The translations under genes and the position numbers were made by a program. Shown one piece after another: positions 9,691 to 18,644 of a stretch of DNA of 64,000 nucleotides. Below the pieces are notes generated by a model. That model had not been told where the DNA came from, made no database searches, and saw only the letters and a list, made by a program, of their open reading frames with translations. This DNA comes from Amycolatopsis sp. NBC_00345. Lineage in GTDB: Bacteria > Actinomycetota > Actinomycetes > Mycobacteriales > Pseudonocardiaceae. The DNA lies in assembly GCF_036116635.1 (NCBI RefSeq), contig NZ_CP107995.1, forward strand, positions 930,001-994,000. Reading direction: 5' to 3'. Each line of letters begins with the position of its first letter. The stretch's first letter is position 1.

Positions 9691-9754
9691 GCAGAGTGAG
9701 CAAGGACAACGGCGCGCACGCGGCGTCCGGCCGCGGCTGAGCAGAGGGGCAAGC

Positions 9755-11167
9755 ATGGCTCGAATCGGCGTCCTCGCCATCTCCGACGGGCGCGACCACG
9801 TGCACCGCCGCAACACCGGGTTCATCCGGTCCAAACGGGACAGTTTCGTCGCGGCGCTGGAAGCGGCGGGGCACGAGGTGGTCGTCGGCGACCTGGTGGC
9901 GACGAACACCGTCGCCACGTCGGCGGCGCGGGAGGTCGCGGCCGCGGGCGTGGACGTGACGGTGTTCTACTACGCGGTGTGGAGCTTCCCGCACTTCACG
10001 ATGCTCGCGGCGGACGCGACCACAAGCCCGCTGCTGCTGGTCGCCAGCACGGACCCGGCCGAGCCGGGGCTGGTCGGGATGCTCGCCGCCGGGGGCGCGC
10101 TGGACCAGATCGGCCGCGCGCACACCCGGCTGTGGGGCGCGCCGGACGACGCGTCGCTGATCGCGGAGATCGGGGTCCGGGCGCGGGCGGCGTCGGCGGT
10201 GGCGTCGCTGCGCGGTTCGACGTTCGGGCGGTTCGGCGGGCGGCCGATGGGGATGAACACGGCCGTGGCCAACACCGACCAGTGGATGCGGCAGTTCGGC
10301 GTGGACGTCGAGGAGATCGACCAGTACGAGCTGGTGCTGCGTTCGGAACGGGCCGACGCCGCGGAGGCCGCCGGCGCGCGCGAGTGGCTGGAGCGCCTGG
10401 CGACCGTGCACTACGACGGCGAGAAGCTGACGCCCGAGCTGCTGGAGCGGCAGATCCGCTCGTACCTGGCGGTGCGCGACATCGTGGCGGAGCGGGGCAT
10501 CGACTTCTCCGGGATCAAGGGCCAGCCGGAGCTGACCGAGAACTTCGCGACGATGGACGTCACGGAGGCGTTCCTGAACGACCCGTACGACTGGAACGGG
10601 CCCAAGGCCGTGCACGTCACCGCCACGGAGGCGGACATGGACGGCGCGCTGACCATGCAGCTGATGCACCGGATCACGGGCACGCCGGTGCTGTTCGCGG
10701 ACGTGCGCCACTACCACGCCGACCGGGACATCTGGGACCTGTGCAATTCGGGCCAGCACGCGACGTGGTTCGCGGCGCGCAGCGCGGACCCGGCGGAGAA
10801 CCTGGCGAAGGTGCACCTGTACCCGGAGGTGTTCTTCTTCCCGGCGGGCGGCGCCTCGGTGCAGCACATCGCCGCACCGGGCGCGATGACCCTCGCCCGC
10901 CTGACCCGCCTCTCGGGCGACTACCGCCTCCAGCTCTTCCAGGGCGACTTCGAGTCCTACGACGACGCGACGAACGCCGCGCTGGCCGCGTCGTCGACCC
11001 CGGAGTGGCCCCACGCCTTCGCCCGCCTCGACGTGCCCGCACCGACCTTCCTGTCCGGGTTTGGGGCCAACCACGTGCACGCGGTTCCCGGCGATGTCCG
11101 CGCTGAGCTGCGGGCGGCGGCGGAGCTGATGGGCGTGCGGGTGGAGGAGTGGAGCCGGGGGGAGTGA
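9755..11167 (+). CDS. L-fucose/L-arabinose isomerase-like protein
   Basis: A 470-aa protein resembling the FucI/AraA superfamily, which interconverts aldoses and ketoses with a divalent metal. Visible: an N-terminal Rossmann-like lobe (IGVLAISDGRDHVHR), FYYAVWSFPHFT, conserved acidic patches (EEIDQYE; FATMDVTEAF), VTATEADMDGALTMQLMH and CNSGQHATWFA near the C-terminus, which lines the active site in the family. It is the last gene of the ABC operon, 64 bases after the binding protein, so it probably performs the first catabolic step on the imported sugar. No kinase or aldolase follows. The precise substrate is unknown. Confidence 0.8.
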   Translation: MARIGVLAISDGRDHVHRRNTGFIRSKRDSFVAALEAAGHEVVVGDLVATNTVATSAAREVAAAGVDVTVFYYAVWSFPHFTMLAADATTSPLLLVASTDPAEPGLVGMLAAGGALDQIGRAHTRLWGAPDDASLIAEIGVRARAASAVASLRGSTFGRFGGRPMGMNTAVANTDQWMRQFGVDVEEIDQYELVLRSERADAAEAAGAREWLERLATVHYDGEKLTPELLERQIRSYLAVRDIVAERGIDFSGIKGQPELTENFATMDVTEAFLNDPYDWNGPKAVHVTATEADMDGALTMQLMHRITGTPVLFADVRHYHADRDIWDLCNSGQHATWFAARSADPAENLAKVHLYPEVFFFPAGGASVQHIAAPGAMTLARLTRLSGDYRLQLFQGDFESYDDATNAALAASSTPEWPHAFARLDVPAPTFLSGFGANHVHAVPGDVRAELRAAAELMGVRVEEWSRGE

Positions 11168-11767
11168 CTGGGACCCGGACGGGGCCGGATCAGGTCTGGA
11201 CCACGGCCGGGCCGGGGTGAGTCCGGGCTTGTGGCCGGGCCGGCGTGGGGGTCGGCCCGGTCCGGTCTGGACCACTGCCGGGGCCGGGCTGGGGACTGCG
11301 GCTGGGCACTGAGCCGAGCTTTGCGAGGGCAAGCCGCGGCGGGGATGGCCGTAGCCGGTGGCCGCTGGTCTTGGCTACTGGTCTTGACCACTCGGCCGGC
11401 CTGCACGCCCGCTCCGTCCGTCGGGCCGAGCGTTGGTGTGCCTGCCGTGCCCTTTGGCCGCCGCCGTCCTCGGCGACGCGCGCGGGCGGAATGCGTTTTT
11501 CCGGGTGTGAGCCCTGTGGCCCTCGTCGCGATCGCTTGGCCGGGCCGGGGCCGGGGCTCACCATGGCTGAAGTGCGCGTCGCCCGGAGCGGCAGTCGCCA
11601 GGACTCCCTTTCGAGTGGTCACTAATGCCGATGAGTGAGCGTGTGAGACATAGGTCTCCACCAAAGGGGTGAAAGATCGACTGTCGGGCAGCTCGTAGTC
11701 TTACGGCGCGTTACTCATAGAGGAACATTCACGTTAGACCCCGAGAACGAATCAAGGAGGTACCGCC
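11168..11767. other. 600-base non-coding stretch with imperfect GC-rich repeats
   Basis: No convincing gene. The first 150 bases contain two near-copies of GGTCTGGACCAC followed by CCGGGCCGGG-type runs (11193-11219 and 11264-11288) and other degenerate GC-rich duplications. Open frames here are short, overlap on both strands and have arginine/proline-rich composition. The last 100 bases should hold the ssgB promoter, but no clear -10/-35 pair was found. Confidence 0.5.
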
Positions 11768-12181
11768 ATGGGCACCGAGAGCCCCGCCGTCCGCGCGACG
11801 GTCATCTTCGGACTGCGCACGTTCGGGGCCATCCCGCTGCCGGTGCGCGCCGACCTCGAGTACGACCCGTCGGACCCCTACGCCATCGCCGTGGGCTACC
11901 ACGCCGGCCCGGGTGTCGTCCGCTGGCTCTTCGGCCGTGACCTGCTGGCCGACGGCCTGATCGCCCCCGCGGGCGACGGTGACGTCCGCGTCCGCCCGGC
12001 CGCCGACCCGTCGCGCGTGATCGTCGAGCTGAACGCCCCCGACGGCTCCGCCGTGCTGGAAGCCCAGGCCAGCGAACTCGCCGACTTCCTCGACCGCACC
12101 TACGACGAGATCCCCGCCGGCGACGAGGCCCGCTGGTTCGACTTCGATCACGAGCTGACCAAGCTCGCGATGCACGACTGA
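11768..12181 (+). CDS. ssgB: SsgA-like sporulation/cell-division regulator (SsgB type)
   Basis: A 137-aa SsgA-like protein. These actinomycete-specific proteins control septum siting, and SsgB recruits FtsZ to sporulation septa in Streptomyces. Family features seen: LPVRADLEYDPSDPYAI, VVRWLFGRDLLADGL, GDGDVRVRP, FLDRTYDEIPAG and the acidic FDFDHEL tail. Length matches SsgB. The ATG is preceded by a perfect anti-16S match AAGGAGGT. The gene stands alone. Its last codons form the first of three near-identical 3' repeats. Which SsgA-like subfamily it belongs to needs a tree. Confidence 0.88.
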   Translation: MGTESPAVRATVIFGLRTFGAIPLPVRADLEYDPSDPYAIAVGYHAGPGVVRWLFGRDLLADGLIAPAGDGDVRVRPAADPSRVIVELNAPDGSAVLEAQASELADFLDRTYDEIPAGDEARWFDFDHELTKLAMHD

Positions 12182-12249
12182 CTCACGACCTGCTCGTGAT
12201 GCACGACTGACCGACCCGCTCGTGATGCACGACTGACTGACCCGCTCGC
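12169..12249. repeat. Threefold repeat of the ssgB 3' end
   Basis: The segment GATGCACGACTGA, covering the last codons and stop of ssgB, recurs at 12169, 12198 and 12224, each time followed by a variant of CCGACCCGCTCG. Periods are 29 and 26 bases. Only the first copy is coding. The arrangement looks like local tandem duplication across the stop codon. Confidence 0.75.
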
Positions 12250-12590
12250 CCCACGGGGCACCCCGCTCACCCGGCGAGTGGGTCCGCCCGTGCCGCGAGC
12301 GGAACCCCTCGGCCCGCGACTGGATCCGTTCGCCCCGTGCCCGGACTTACCCGGCCCGCGAGCGGATCCGCCGGACCGGCCGAGGGGCAAGCAGCTTCGG
12401 GGACTCCCGGACCGGCTCCAGCCCGGCAATGCCGCGCTGTATGAGCGTCGGAGTTCCTCAGCCCACCGCACCGGCAGACCTTTCCGAAGCTCCCTGCGAG
12501 CCTACGGCCGCCGATCCACGTCCGATCAACAGCCGATCGCCGAAGAGCGCCTGCGGACGAAGAAGCTCTGTAGATCCGCTGCACGCCTAG
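12250..12590. other. Non-coding spacer before the SARP remnant
   Basis: About 340 bases with CCCGCG-rich near-repeats and no supportable gene. It is probably eroded upstream sequence of the regulator remnant that starts at 12591. An in-frame TAG at 12588 closes that remnant's reading frame. Confidence 0.45.
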
Positions 12591-13868
12591 ACCAGACTGG
12601 ACGTCTTCGGCTCCGACGACGCGCTCGACCTGCTGGGCCGGAGTGTCGGGGCCGGCCGGCTGGCAGCCGAACCGATCGCCGCGCAGGATCTCGTTGCCGC
12701 TTGCGGACGGCTCCCGCTGGCCGTGCGCATCGTGGCGTCGCGCCTCACCGCACGACCGCACTGGACTCTGCGGTCCATCGTCGACCGCCTGGACGACGAG
12801 CGCCGCCGGCTCACCGAACTGCGGGCCGGTCCGCTGGCCGTCGAGGCGGTTTTCGAGGTGGTGCACCGGCAGTTCGTCCCACCGCTCGCGCACGACTTCG
12901 TGCTGCTGGCCTCAGTCGCCGGCACGGAGTTCACACTGCGGGAAGCGGCGGCCGTGCTCGGCGTCGACGAGGACGTGGCCGAAGCACGGCTGGACGCCCT
13001 GATCGACGCTTGCCTGCTGGAGGAAACGTTCACCCGCCGGTTCCGCATCCACGAACTGCTGGTCCTCTTCGGCCGCGGCCTCCAGCGGGATCAGGCCGAG
13101 GAGACAGCGGCGCTGGACCGGTTGCTGTCGCAGCTGCTCGCCACCGCCCGCACCGCCTTCGCGTGCGCTGCATCGGGCGATCCGGCCGGCGACGTGCTCG
13201 GCTGGCGCCGGCTGCCCGATCCCGGCCCGCCGATCACCGATCTGCGCTCGGCCCGGGACTGGGTTTCGAGAACCGGGCACACCGTGCTGGCGGCCTGCGC
13301 CCGGGTCGCCGAGCTGGGTGCCGCGGGCCTGCTGGGCACCGCGATCGACCTGCTCCTCGCGATGGGCCTGTTCGCCGCCGAGCCGGGGATGCGACGGCTG
13401 GACGCGATCACGCGAACCTTGGCCGAAGCGGCGGCCGACACCCGCGCACCGACCGGCCCGATCTCGGGGAGGTGCCGCCGGGCGCGCTTCCGCACCGCCG
13501 GCCGGGCCGAGTTCCTGCACAGCACCATCGCACTGCGCACCGGCACGTACGCCGACGTGGAAGTCCACGCGCAGCGCGCGGTGACCGCCGCGACGGTGAG
13601 TGGCGACCGCGTGATCCTTCAACAGGCGCTCAGCAACCGTGGCCTGGCCGCGCACCAGCGCCACGACTATCCGTTCGCGATCCGGTGCTTCGACCGGTCC
13701 GCCGAACTGGCGCGAAGACTCGGCCATCACTCCGGGGAAGCGACCAGCCGGCTCAACGCGGCGCACGCCCGGCTGCGCAGCGGCGCCGAGCTTGTCCTCG
13801 CTGCCTGCGAGCCGCCACTCGGGGACGATTGCCACCTCCGCTTCGCCGAACGTTTGCCGCAGCGTTGA
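12591..13868 (+). pseudogene. Remnant of an AfsR/SARP-type regulator (NB-ARC and TPR part only)
   Basis: The open frame reads like the middle of an AfsR-family activator. It runs LDVFGSDDALDLLGR, CGRLPLAVRIVASRL, ARPHWTLRSIVDRLDDERRR and RIHELLVLFGR, then TPR-like helices (QALSNRGLAAHQRHDYPFAI). These match the C-terminal half of the NB-ARC ATPase and the beginning of the TPR domain. The DNA-binding winged helix, the BTAD domain and the P-loop are absent upstream, where a TAG stop sits at 12588. The TPR part also ends early. The most likely explanation is a gene truncated at both ends. The longest open frame begins at GTG 12723, but expression as a functional protein is doubtful. Confidence 0.75.
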
Positions 13869-14365
13869 CCGCGCGGGCCAGGCTGGATCCGCCGGATCGT
13901 TCTCGAAAACGCTGCTTCCCTTGCTGAGACTGGGTTCGCCGGCGAAGGACTCCTCGCACGCCACATCAGGTGGGCTACGCGCGAGTACGGGGCGCGTCAC
14001 GGCCACCTCGGGGGAGGCGTTCGCGGGGCTGCCCACCGTCGTGGAGTCAGCACCGGTGCGCGCTCGCCGAACCGGGCGTGGCCGTGAAAACTGTTGTGAC
14101 GAAAGACAACCGTGACGGTGCCGGGACGCAGACCCCGGCCGGACGGTGCAGCGCGCCCGCGCCCGCGAGGCCCGTCCCCGGGTCCGGCGGGGTGCCGTGG
14201 GGGAAGATCGATCCGGGCCTCCACGTGCGGAAGCGGGCATTCGCCTCGGCGGGTGGTTCGAGTTGACCTGCGCCCTCAGCGGCGTACGGTCATAGTGGTT
14301 GGCTGTTGTTCAAAATATGTGCTCCGGTCAGCGCCCCCAGCAGATACCTGCGGAAGGAGCGCACC
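13869..14365. other. Non-coding spacer
   Basis: About 500 bases without a convincing gene. It may contain further eroded sequence of the SARP remnant. The last 90 bases are more AT-rich (around TTGTTCAAAATATG) and probably carry the promoter of the STAS gene. Confidence 0.4.
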
Positions 14366-14758
14366 ATGACTGCCCGATTCTCCGTATTCTCCGCGCCCAC
14401 CGAGCTGACGGTCACCATCACCGGCCGCGACGGCGTCCTGGTCCTGACCACCGTCGGTGACATCGACGCCGCCAGCGTTCCCGCCCTCGACGAGGCGCTG
14501 GTCACCGCGCAGGCCGGCCGCGAGCGGGTGGTGGTCGACCTCTCCCGCGTCGAATTCCTTGGCTGCGCCGGGATTCGCGTGCTCTGCGGCGCCGCTGAGC
14601 GCGACCCGTCGCTCACGGTGGTGTCCGGCACCGCGCACGGGGTGCGGCGCTGCCTGGAGGTCACCGACGCCGCCCTGCACCTGACGATCCACGAGACGCT
14701 GGCCGAGGCGATTTCGCCCGCCGGGAATCCCGCCAGGAATGAGGAATCGGCCACCTGA
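14366..14758 (+). CDS. STAS-domain anti-sigma factor antagonist-like protein with Cys at the phospho-site
   Basis: A 130-aa single STAS domain like SpoIIAA/RsbV, which binds an anti-sigma kinase in its unphosphorylated form. Seen: VLVLTTVGDIDAASVPALDEAL, VVVDLSRVEFLGCAGIRVL and a C-terminal helix. The position normally occupied by the phosphorylated serine (D-S-S-G type loop) is Cys67 in FLGCAG. It therefore cannot be regulated by serine phosphorylation there. The ATG is preceded by GGAAGGAG. The neighbours are unrelated, so its partner kinase is elsewhere, possibly among the RsbW-like proteins such as the one at 33.4 kb. Confidence 0.85.
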   Translation: MTARFSVFSAPTELTVTITGRDGVLVLTTVGDIDAASVPALDEALVTAQAGRERVVVDLSRVEFLGCAGIRVLCGAAERDPSLTVVSGTAHGVRRCLEVTDAALHLTIHETLAEAISPAGNPARNEESAT

Positions 14759-14805
14759 TCGGGTCAGCGCGTTTCACCGCCGAGGGGCCCGGGTAGGCCG
14801 GGACC

Positions 14806-15645
14806 ATGACCGCTCAGACCAGGAACGTCCCGGAAATCGAGCTGAACAACGGCGTCGGCATCCCGCAGTTCGGGTTCGGGGTCTTCCAGATCCCGCCGGA
14901 GGACACCGCCGCGGCGGTGTGTACTGCGCTCGAAACGGGTTACCGGCACCTCGACACCGCACAGCTGTACGACAACGAACAGGGTGTCGGGGACGGCATC
15001 CGCCAGTCGGGTGTGCCGCGTGAGGAAGTCTTCGTCACCACCAAGCTCGCCAACGACGCGCACGGCCACGACAACGCGATCACCGCGCTGGAAGGGAGCC
15101 TGCAGCGGCTCGGGCTCGAGCAGGTGGACCTCTACCTGATCCACTGGCCGCTGCCGCATCAGGACAGGTACGTGCCTACCTGGCAGGGCTTCGAAGAGCT
15201 GCTGCACGCCGGGAAGACGCGCGCGATCGGCGTGTCGAACTTCCAGACCGCGCACCTCGAACGGCTGGCCGAGGAGAGCGCGACGGTGCCCGCGGTGAAC
15301 CAGATCGAGCTGCACCCCGCGTTGCAGCAGACGGAATTGCGTGCCTACCACCGCGCGCACGGCATCGCCACGGAGGCGTGGAGCCCGCTCGCGCAGGGTG
15401 AGGTGCTGGAGGACCCGGTGCTCACCGAGCTGGCCGCGAAACACGGGAAAACCGCTGCCCAGGTGGTGCTGCGCTGGCACCTGCAGCTCGGGAACATCGT
15501 TTTCCCCAAGTCGAAGACGCCCGAGCGCATCCGCGAGAACATCGACGTGTTCGACTTCGAGCTTTCCGGCGACGACCTGGAGGCGATCGGCAAGCTCGAC
15601 GCCGATCACCGCACCGGCTTCGACCCGGACACCTTCCGCGGCTAG
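14806..15645 (+). CDS. Aldo/keto reductase (AKR5, 2,5-diketo-gluconate reductase-like)
   Basis: A 279-aa NADPH-dependent carbonyl reductase with a complete catalytic tetrad: D50, Y55 (TAQLYDNE), K80 (VTTK) and H113 (LIHWPLP). The GVSNFQ, NQIELHP and PKSKTPERIREN cofactor segments are also present. Length is normal for the family. The substrate is unknown; relatives reduce diketogluconates, methylglyoxal or other aldehydes. It is transcribed alone and ends before a strong bidirectional terminator. Confidence 0.92.
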   Translation: MTAQTRNVPEIELNNGVGIPQFGFGVFQIPPEDTAAAVCTALETGYRHLDTAQLYDNEQGVGDGIRQSGVPREEVFVTTKLANDAHGHDNAITALEGSLQRLGLEQVDLYLIHWPLPHQDRYVPTWQGFEELLHAGKTRAIGVSNFQTAHLERLAEESATVPAVNQIELHPALQQTELRAYHRAHGIATEAWSPLAQGEVLEDPVLTELAAKHGKTAAQVVLRWHLQLGNIVFPKSKTPERIRENIDVFDFELSGDDLEAIGKLDADHRTGFDPDTFRG

Positions 15646-15717
15646 CCCGGGTCAGCTACCGCCGTGGATACCTGGAGAATTCCCACGGTGACGCCGGCGC
15701 CGTAGAACCGCAAAGCT

Positions 15718-15766
15718 CGAAGGAAAGAACCGGACCTCCTGTCGCGAGGTCCGGTTTTTTCCTTTC
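15718..15766. terminator. Bidirectional terminator between convergent genes
   Basis: AACCGGACCTC (15728-15738), a 7-base loop and GAGGTCCGGTT (15746-15756) are followed by a T-run. The flanking GAAGGAAAG and CTTTCC extend the pairing outwards, so the structure ends in T-rich sequence on both strands. It sits between the aldo/keto reductase (plus) and the hemerythrin gene (minus). Confidence 0.85.
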
Positions 15767-15788
15767 GCGGTAAGCAAAACCGGTGAGG

Positions 15789-16298
15789 TCAGCCGGGGTC
15801 GACGGCGGAGCGGATCTCGTCCACGAAGCCGGGGCCGGACATCAGCACCTGGCTGCCGGGCGGGCGGTCCGAGGTGGCGGGGTGGGGTGAGGTCGGCGCG
15901 GCGCGACGGGCCTTCACGACCTGTTCGCCCAGCTCTCGCAGTTCGTCGGCGCTGTGGGCCGCGCGCAGGCTGTCCACGACGCCGCGCTCGTCTTCCCTGG
16001 TGTGCCGCCGGACGGCGCGGATCAGGGCGCTCAGCAGGCGTTCGAAGCGGGGTTCCTGCGGTCCGGCCCCTTCCAGCCGCCGCATCAGGTCGTCGGCCTC
16101 GGCGAGCTGCTTGCTGCCCGCCGCGCCGGGCAGGTGCCGCTGCTCGGCGACGGTGTGCCGCGCGAGCGTGGCCAGCAGGTGGTCGGCCAGGTCCTTGCGG
16201 TTCTCGGGGCTGCCCTGCCCGAGGTCCAGCTCGGTGCAGAGCCGGTCCAGGATCCGGTGATCCTCGACGAGGAGGTCGGTCAGGTCGGTGCTGCGCAT
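15789..16298 (-). CDS. Hemerythrin HHE domain protein
   Basis: A 169-aa four-helix protein with the HHE pattern: EDHRILDRLC in helix 1, ARHTVAEQRHL in helix 2/3 and RRHTREDERGV in helix 4. It probably binds a di-iron centre and senses or handles oxygen, NO or iron. The start is the ATG (CAT at 16296-16298) beginning MRSTDLTDLLVEDH. An upstream extension to 16403 reads through unconserved sequence and is rejected. It diverges from the CYTH-CHAD gene, with about 107 bases between them. Confidence 0.85.
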   Translation of the reverse strand: MRSTDLTDLLVEDHRILDRLCTELDLGQGSPENRKDLADHLLATLARHTVAEQRHLPGAAGSKQLAEADDLMRRLEGAGPQEPRFERLLSALIRAVRRHTREDERGVVDSLRAAHSADELRELGEQVVKARRAAPTSPHPATSDRPPGSQVLMSGPGFVDEIRSAVDPG

Positions 16299-16405
16299 GG
16301 GATCGGGGTACCCGGCCACGGAAAGGTGAATCGTCGAGGTGCGGCTCACCTGATCGTGGGTACCCCGCAGGGAAGAGAAACTGACAAATACGAGGAGCCA
16401 CACGC

Positions 16406-17917
16406 ATGAGAGGTCCGGCCGCGGGGATCGAGCGCGAGCGCAAGTACGAGATCAGCGAGACGACCGGGATCCCGAGGCTCGTCGGCGCCGGCCCAGTCCG
16501 CAGCCAGGAAGCGCCCGCCGAGCACGTCCTGGACGCCACCTACTACGACACCGCCGGCTTCGCGCTGGCCCGGGCGGGAATCACGCTCCGGCGGCGCACC
16601 GGCGGCGAAGACGCGGGGTGGCACCTCAAGCTGCCGATCGGCCCGGACACGCGTGAGGAGCTGAACGTCGCACTCGGCGCCGACGAGCTGAAGGTGCCGA
16701 AGGAGCTTGCGCGGCTCGTGCTCGCGTATACGTTGGGCCACAAGCTGGTGCCGATCGCGCACCTCAAGACCGACCGCTTCGCGCACCAGCTCACCGACAG
16801 CGACGGGCATGCGGTCGCGACACTCACCGACGACCACGTGACCGGCGAGGCGGGCGGCGACTCCGCCCGGCTGGACCGTTGGCGGGAGCTGGAAATCGAG
16901 CTGGCCCCCGAGGCCGCGCCGGGTGTGCTCGACGAGCTGGGACGCGCGCTGACCGGCGCGGGCGCGAAGGCGTCACCGTGGCCGTCAAAGCTGCGTCGCT
17001 TGATCGGGGACCGGGTGCCCGCGCGGAAGAAGCCGGCCAAACGGCCCGACGCGGGCACCGTGGTGGCCGGGTACCTGCGGGAGCAGGCCGACCGGTTGCG
17101 TCAGGCGGACGTGGGCGTGCGGCGGGACGCCGACGACTCCGTGCACCAGATGCGCGTGGCCGTGCGGAAGCTGCGGAGCGCGCTGCGGACGTTCGGGTCC
17201 ATTGTGGATGGTTCGGCGACGGCGGAGCTGGTGACCGAGCTGAAGTGGCTGGGGCAGCGGCTGGGCCCGGCGCGGGACCTGGAGGTCTCCGCGGAGCTGG
17301 TGGCCGCGGGCGTGGACCGGTTGCCGCCTGAGCTGGTGGTGGGCCCGGTGCGGCAGTACGTGACGCGGTACTTCGCGCGGGAGCAGGCCGTTGCGCGGGA
17401 ACGGGTGGTGGAGACGGTTGACGGCAAGCGGTACCTGCGGTTGCTGCGTTCCCTTGATTCGGTGCTGGCGGAGCCGCCGTTGACCGCAGCAGCGGGAAAG
17501 CCTGCGCGCAAGGGATTGCGGAAGCCGGTGCGTCAGGCCGTACGGAAGATGGAGCGGGCGGAGAAGGCGGCGCGGGGGCTTTCCTGGACGGAGCGCGAGG
17601 TCGCGCTGCACGGCGTGCGGAAGAAGGCCAAGCGGGTCCGGTACGCGCTGGACGTGGTCCGGCCGGTGGAGAAGGTGGGGGATTGGCGCAAGCGGGTGAA
17701 GGGCGTGCTGCGGGAGCTGGGGCGGCACCAGGATGTCGTGGTGAGCCGGGAAGTGTTGTACCGGCTGGGGATCACGGGGTTCGGGGATGGCGAGAACACG
17801 TTCACGTTCGGGGTGCTGTTCGGGCGGGGCGAGGGGGCCGCGGTGGGGCATCGGGATGGATTCGTGCGGGCCTGGCGGCGGTTGCGGGGGAAGAAGCGGC
17901 CCGGGTGGCTTTCCTGA
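16406..17917 (+). CDS. CYTH and CHAD domain protein
   Basis: A 503-aa protein. The N-terminal CYTH triphosphate tunnel domain has the ExExK signature (E9, E11, K13 in IERERKYEI), an RRRTGG strand and other charged strands that bind triphosphate or polyphosphate with metal. From about residue 235 a helical CHAD domain follows, with VHQMRVAVRKLRSALRTF and GVRKKAKRVRYALD, rich in His, Lys and Arg. CHAD domains bind inorganic polyphosphate, so a role at polyphosphate granules is likely. GAGGAG precedes the ATG. Single-gene unit. Confidence 0.92.
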   Translation: MRGPAAGIERERKYEISETTGIPRLVGAGPVRSQEAPAEHVLDATYYDTAGFALARAGITLRRRTGGEDAGWHLKLPIGPDTREELNVALGADELKVPKELARLVLAYTLGHKLVPIAHLKTDRFAHQLTDSDGHAVATLTDDHVTGEAGGDSARLDRWRELEIELAPEAAPGVLDELGRALTGAGAKASPWPSKLRRLIGDRVPARKKPAKRPDAGTVVAGYLREQADRLRQADVGVRRDADDSVHQMRVAVRKLRSALRTFGSIVDGSATAELVTELKWLGQRLGPARDLEVSAELVAAGVDRLPPELVVGPVRQYVTRYFAREQAVARERVVETVDGKRYLRLLRSLDSVLAEPPLTAAAGKPARKGLRKPVRQAVRKMERAEKAARGLSWTEREVALHGVRKKAKRVRYALDVVRPVEKVGDWRKRVKGVLRELGRHQDVVVSREVLYRLGITGFGDGENTFTFGVLFGRGEGAAVGHRDGFVRAWRRLRGKKRPGWLS

Positions 17918-18009
17918 TCGGGCCGCGCTGATCCGGGCGTGAACCCGGCCTGGCCGGGAGGCTCATGGCTTCCCGGCGAGGCCGGTGGTCAGGGCGCTCC
18001 GCGGTGGGA

Positions 18010-18354
18010 TCAGCTGAAGACGACGGACCTGATCAGCAGCCGATCCGAGGCCCGGCCACCGGCCTTCAGCGTGTAATAGGCGTCGCCTTCGCAGTTCCCG
18101 TTTTTGAACACGGTCGCGGACGAGTCGGTTTTGTTGTGCGGCCGGAAGGCGTGCTGGTCGTAGAAGTCGATGACTTCCGGAATGTCCAGGCACACGCCGC
18201 TCGGCGGGTCTGCCAGCGCCCCGCTTTGAATCATGCCGTCCTCGTCGTAGTAACGGTAGGTGAAGTCTCCTTCGGCCGCTGACGCGACTGCCGGGACGGC
18301 AACGCCGAAACTGCAAACACTGGCGACAACGAGCAAGGCAGTGCGCACACGCAT
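18010..18354 (-). CDS. Small secreted protein of unknown function
   Basis: A 114-aa precursor with a classical signal peptide (MRVRTALLVVASVCSFG, cleavage expected after AVASAA). The mature domain of about 85 residues contains VCLDIPEVIDFYDQHAF, HNKTDSSATVFKNGNCEGDAYYTL and a C-terminal DRLLIRSVVFS. Two cysteines could form one disulfide. The start at 18354 is chosen for its AAGGAA ribosome site and signal peptide; the upstream extension is spurious. Similar small exported proteins are common in actinomycetes. I cannot assign a function. Confidence 0.8.
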   Translation of the reverse strand: MRVRTALLVVASVCSFGVAVPAVASAAEGDFTYRYYDEDGMIQSGALADPPSGVCLDIPEVIDFYDQHAFRPHNKTDSSATVFKNGNCEGDAYYTLKAGGRASDRLLIRSVVFS

Positions 18355-18644
18355 GTCAGATCGTTCCTTTCGGAAAACTTGGAACCGTTGCGTCACCCAG
18401 TGCACCCGGGCCGACCGGCACCCGTCTACGGTGGCCGCCCGTTCAGGGTCCTGCCCCGATCGTGCGGCGGACGGGCACCGCAAGTCCGGTGCCCCCGTCC
18501 ACCTCACCCGCCGCCCGCTTGCGGTCATCCCCTTCGGGCACCAGTGCTTCGGGGAGCAGCCGTATTCGTGACAGCCCGTCGCGGCGGCACACCCCATCGG
18601 GCCCTGAGGGTTTGGCCGTGATGGAACCCTGTCGGGTGGCGGGA

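Noticed and set aside
11231..11638. Overlapping short frames in the spacer before ssgB
   Set aside because: Present in several frames on both strands at once, biased composition and no ribosome sites; best treated as non-coding.
12278..13927. 549-codon plus frame overlapping the SARP remnant
   Set aside because: Arg/Pro/Gly-rich; the NB-ARC similarity lies in a different frame of the same strand.
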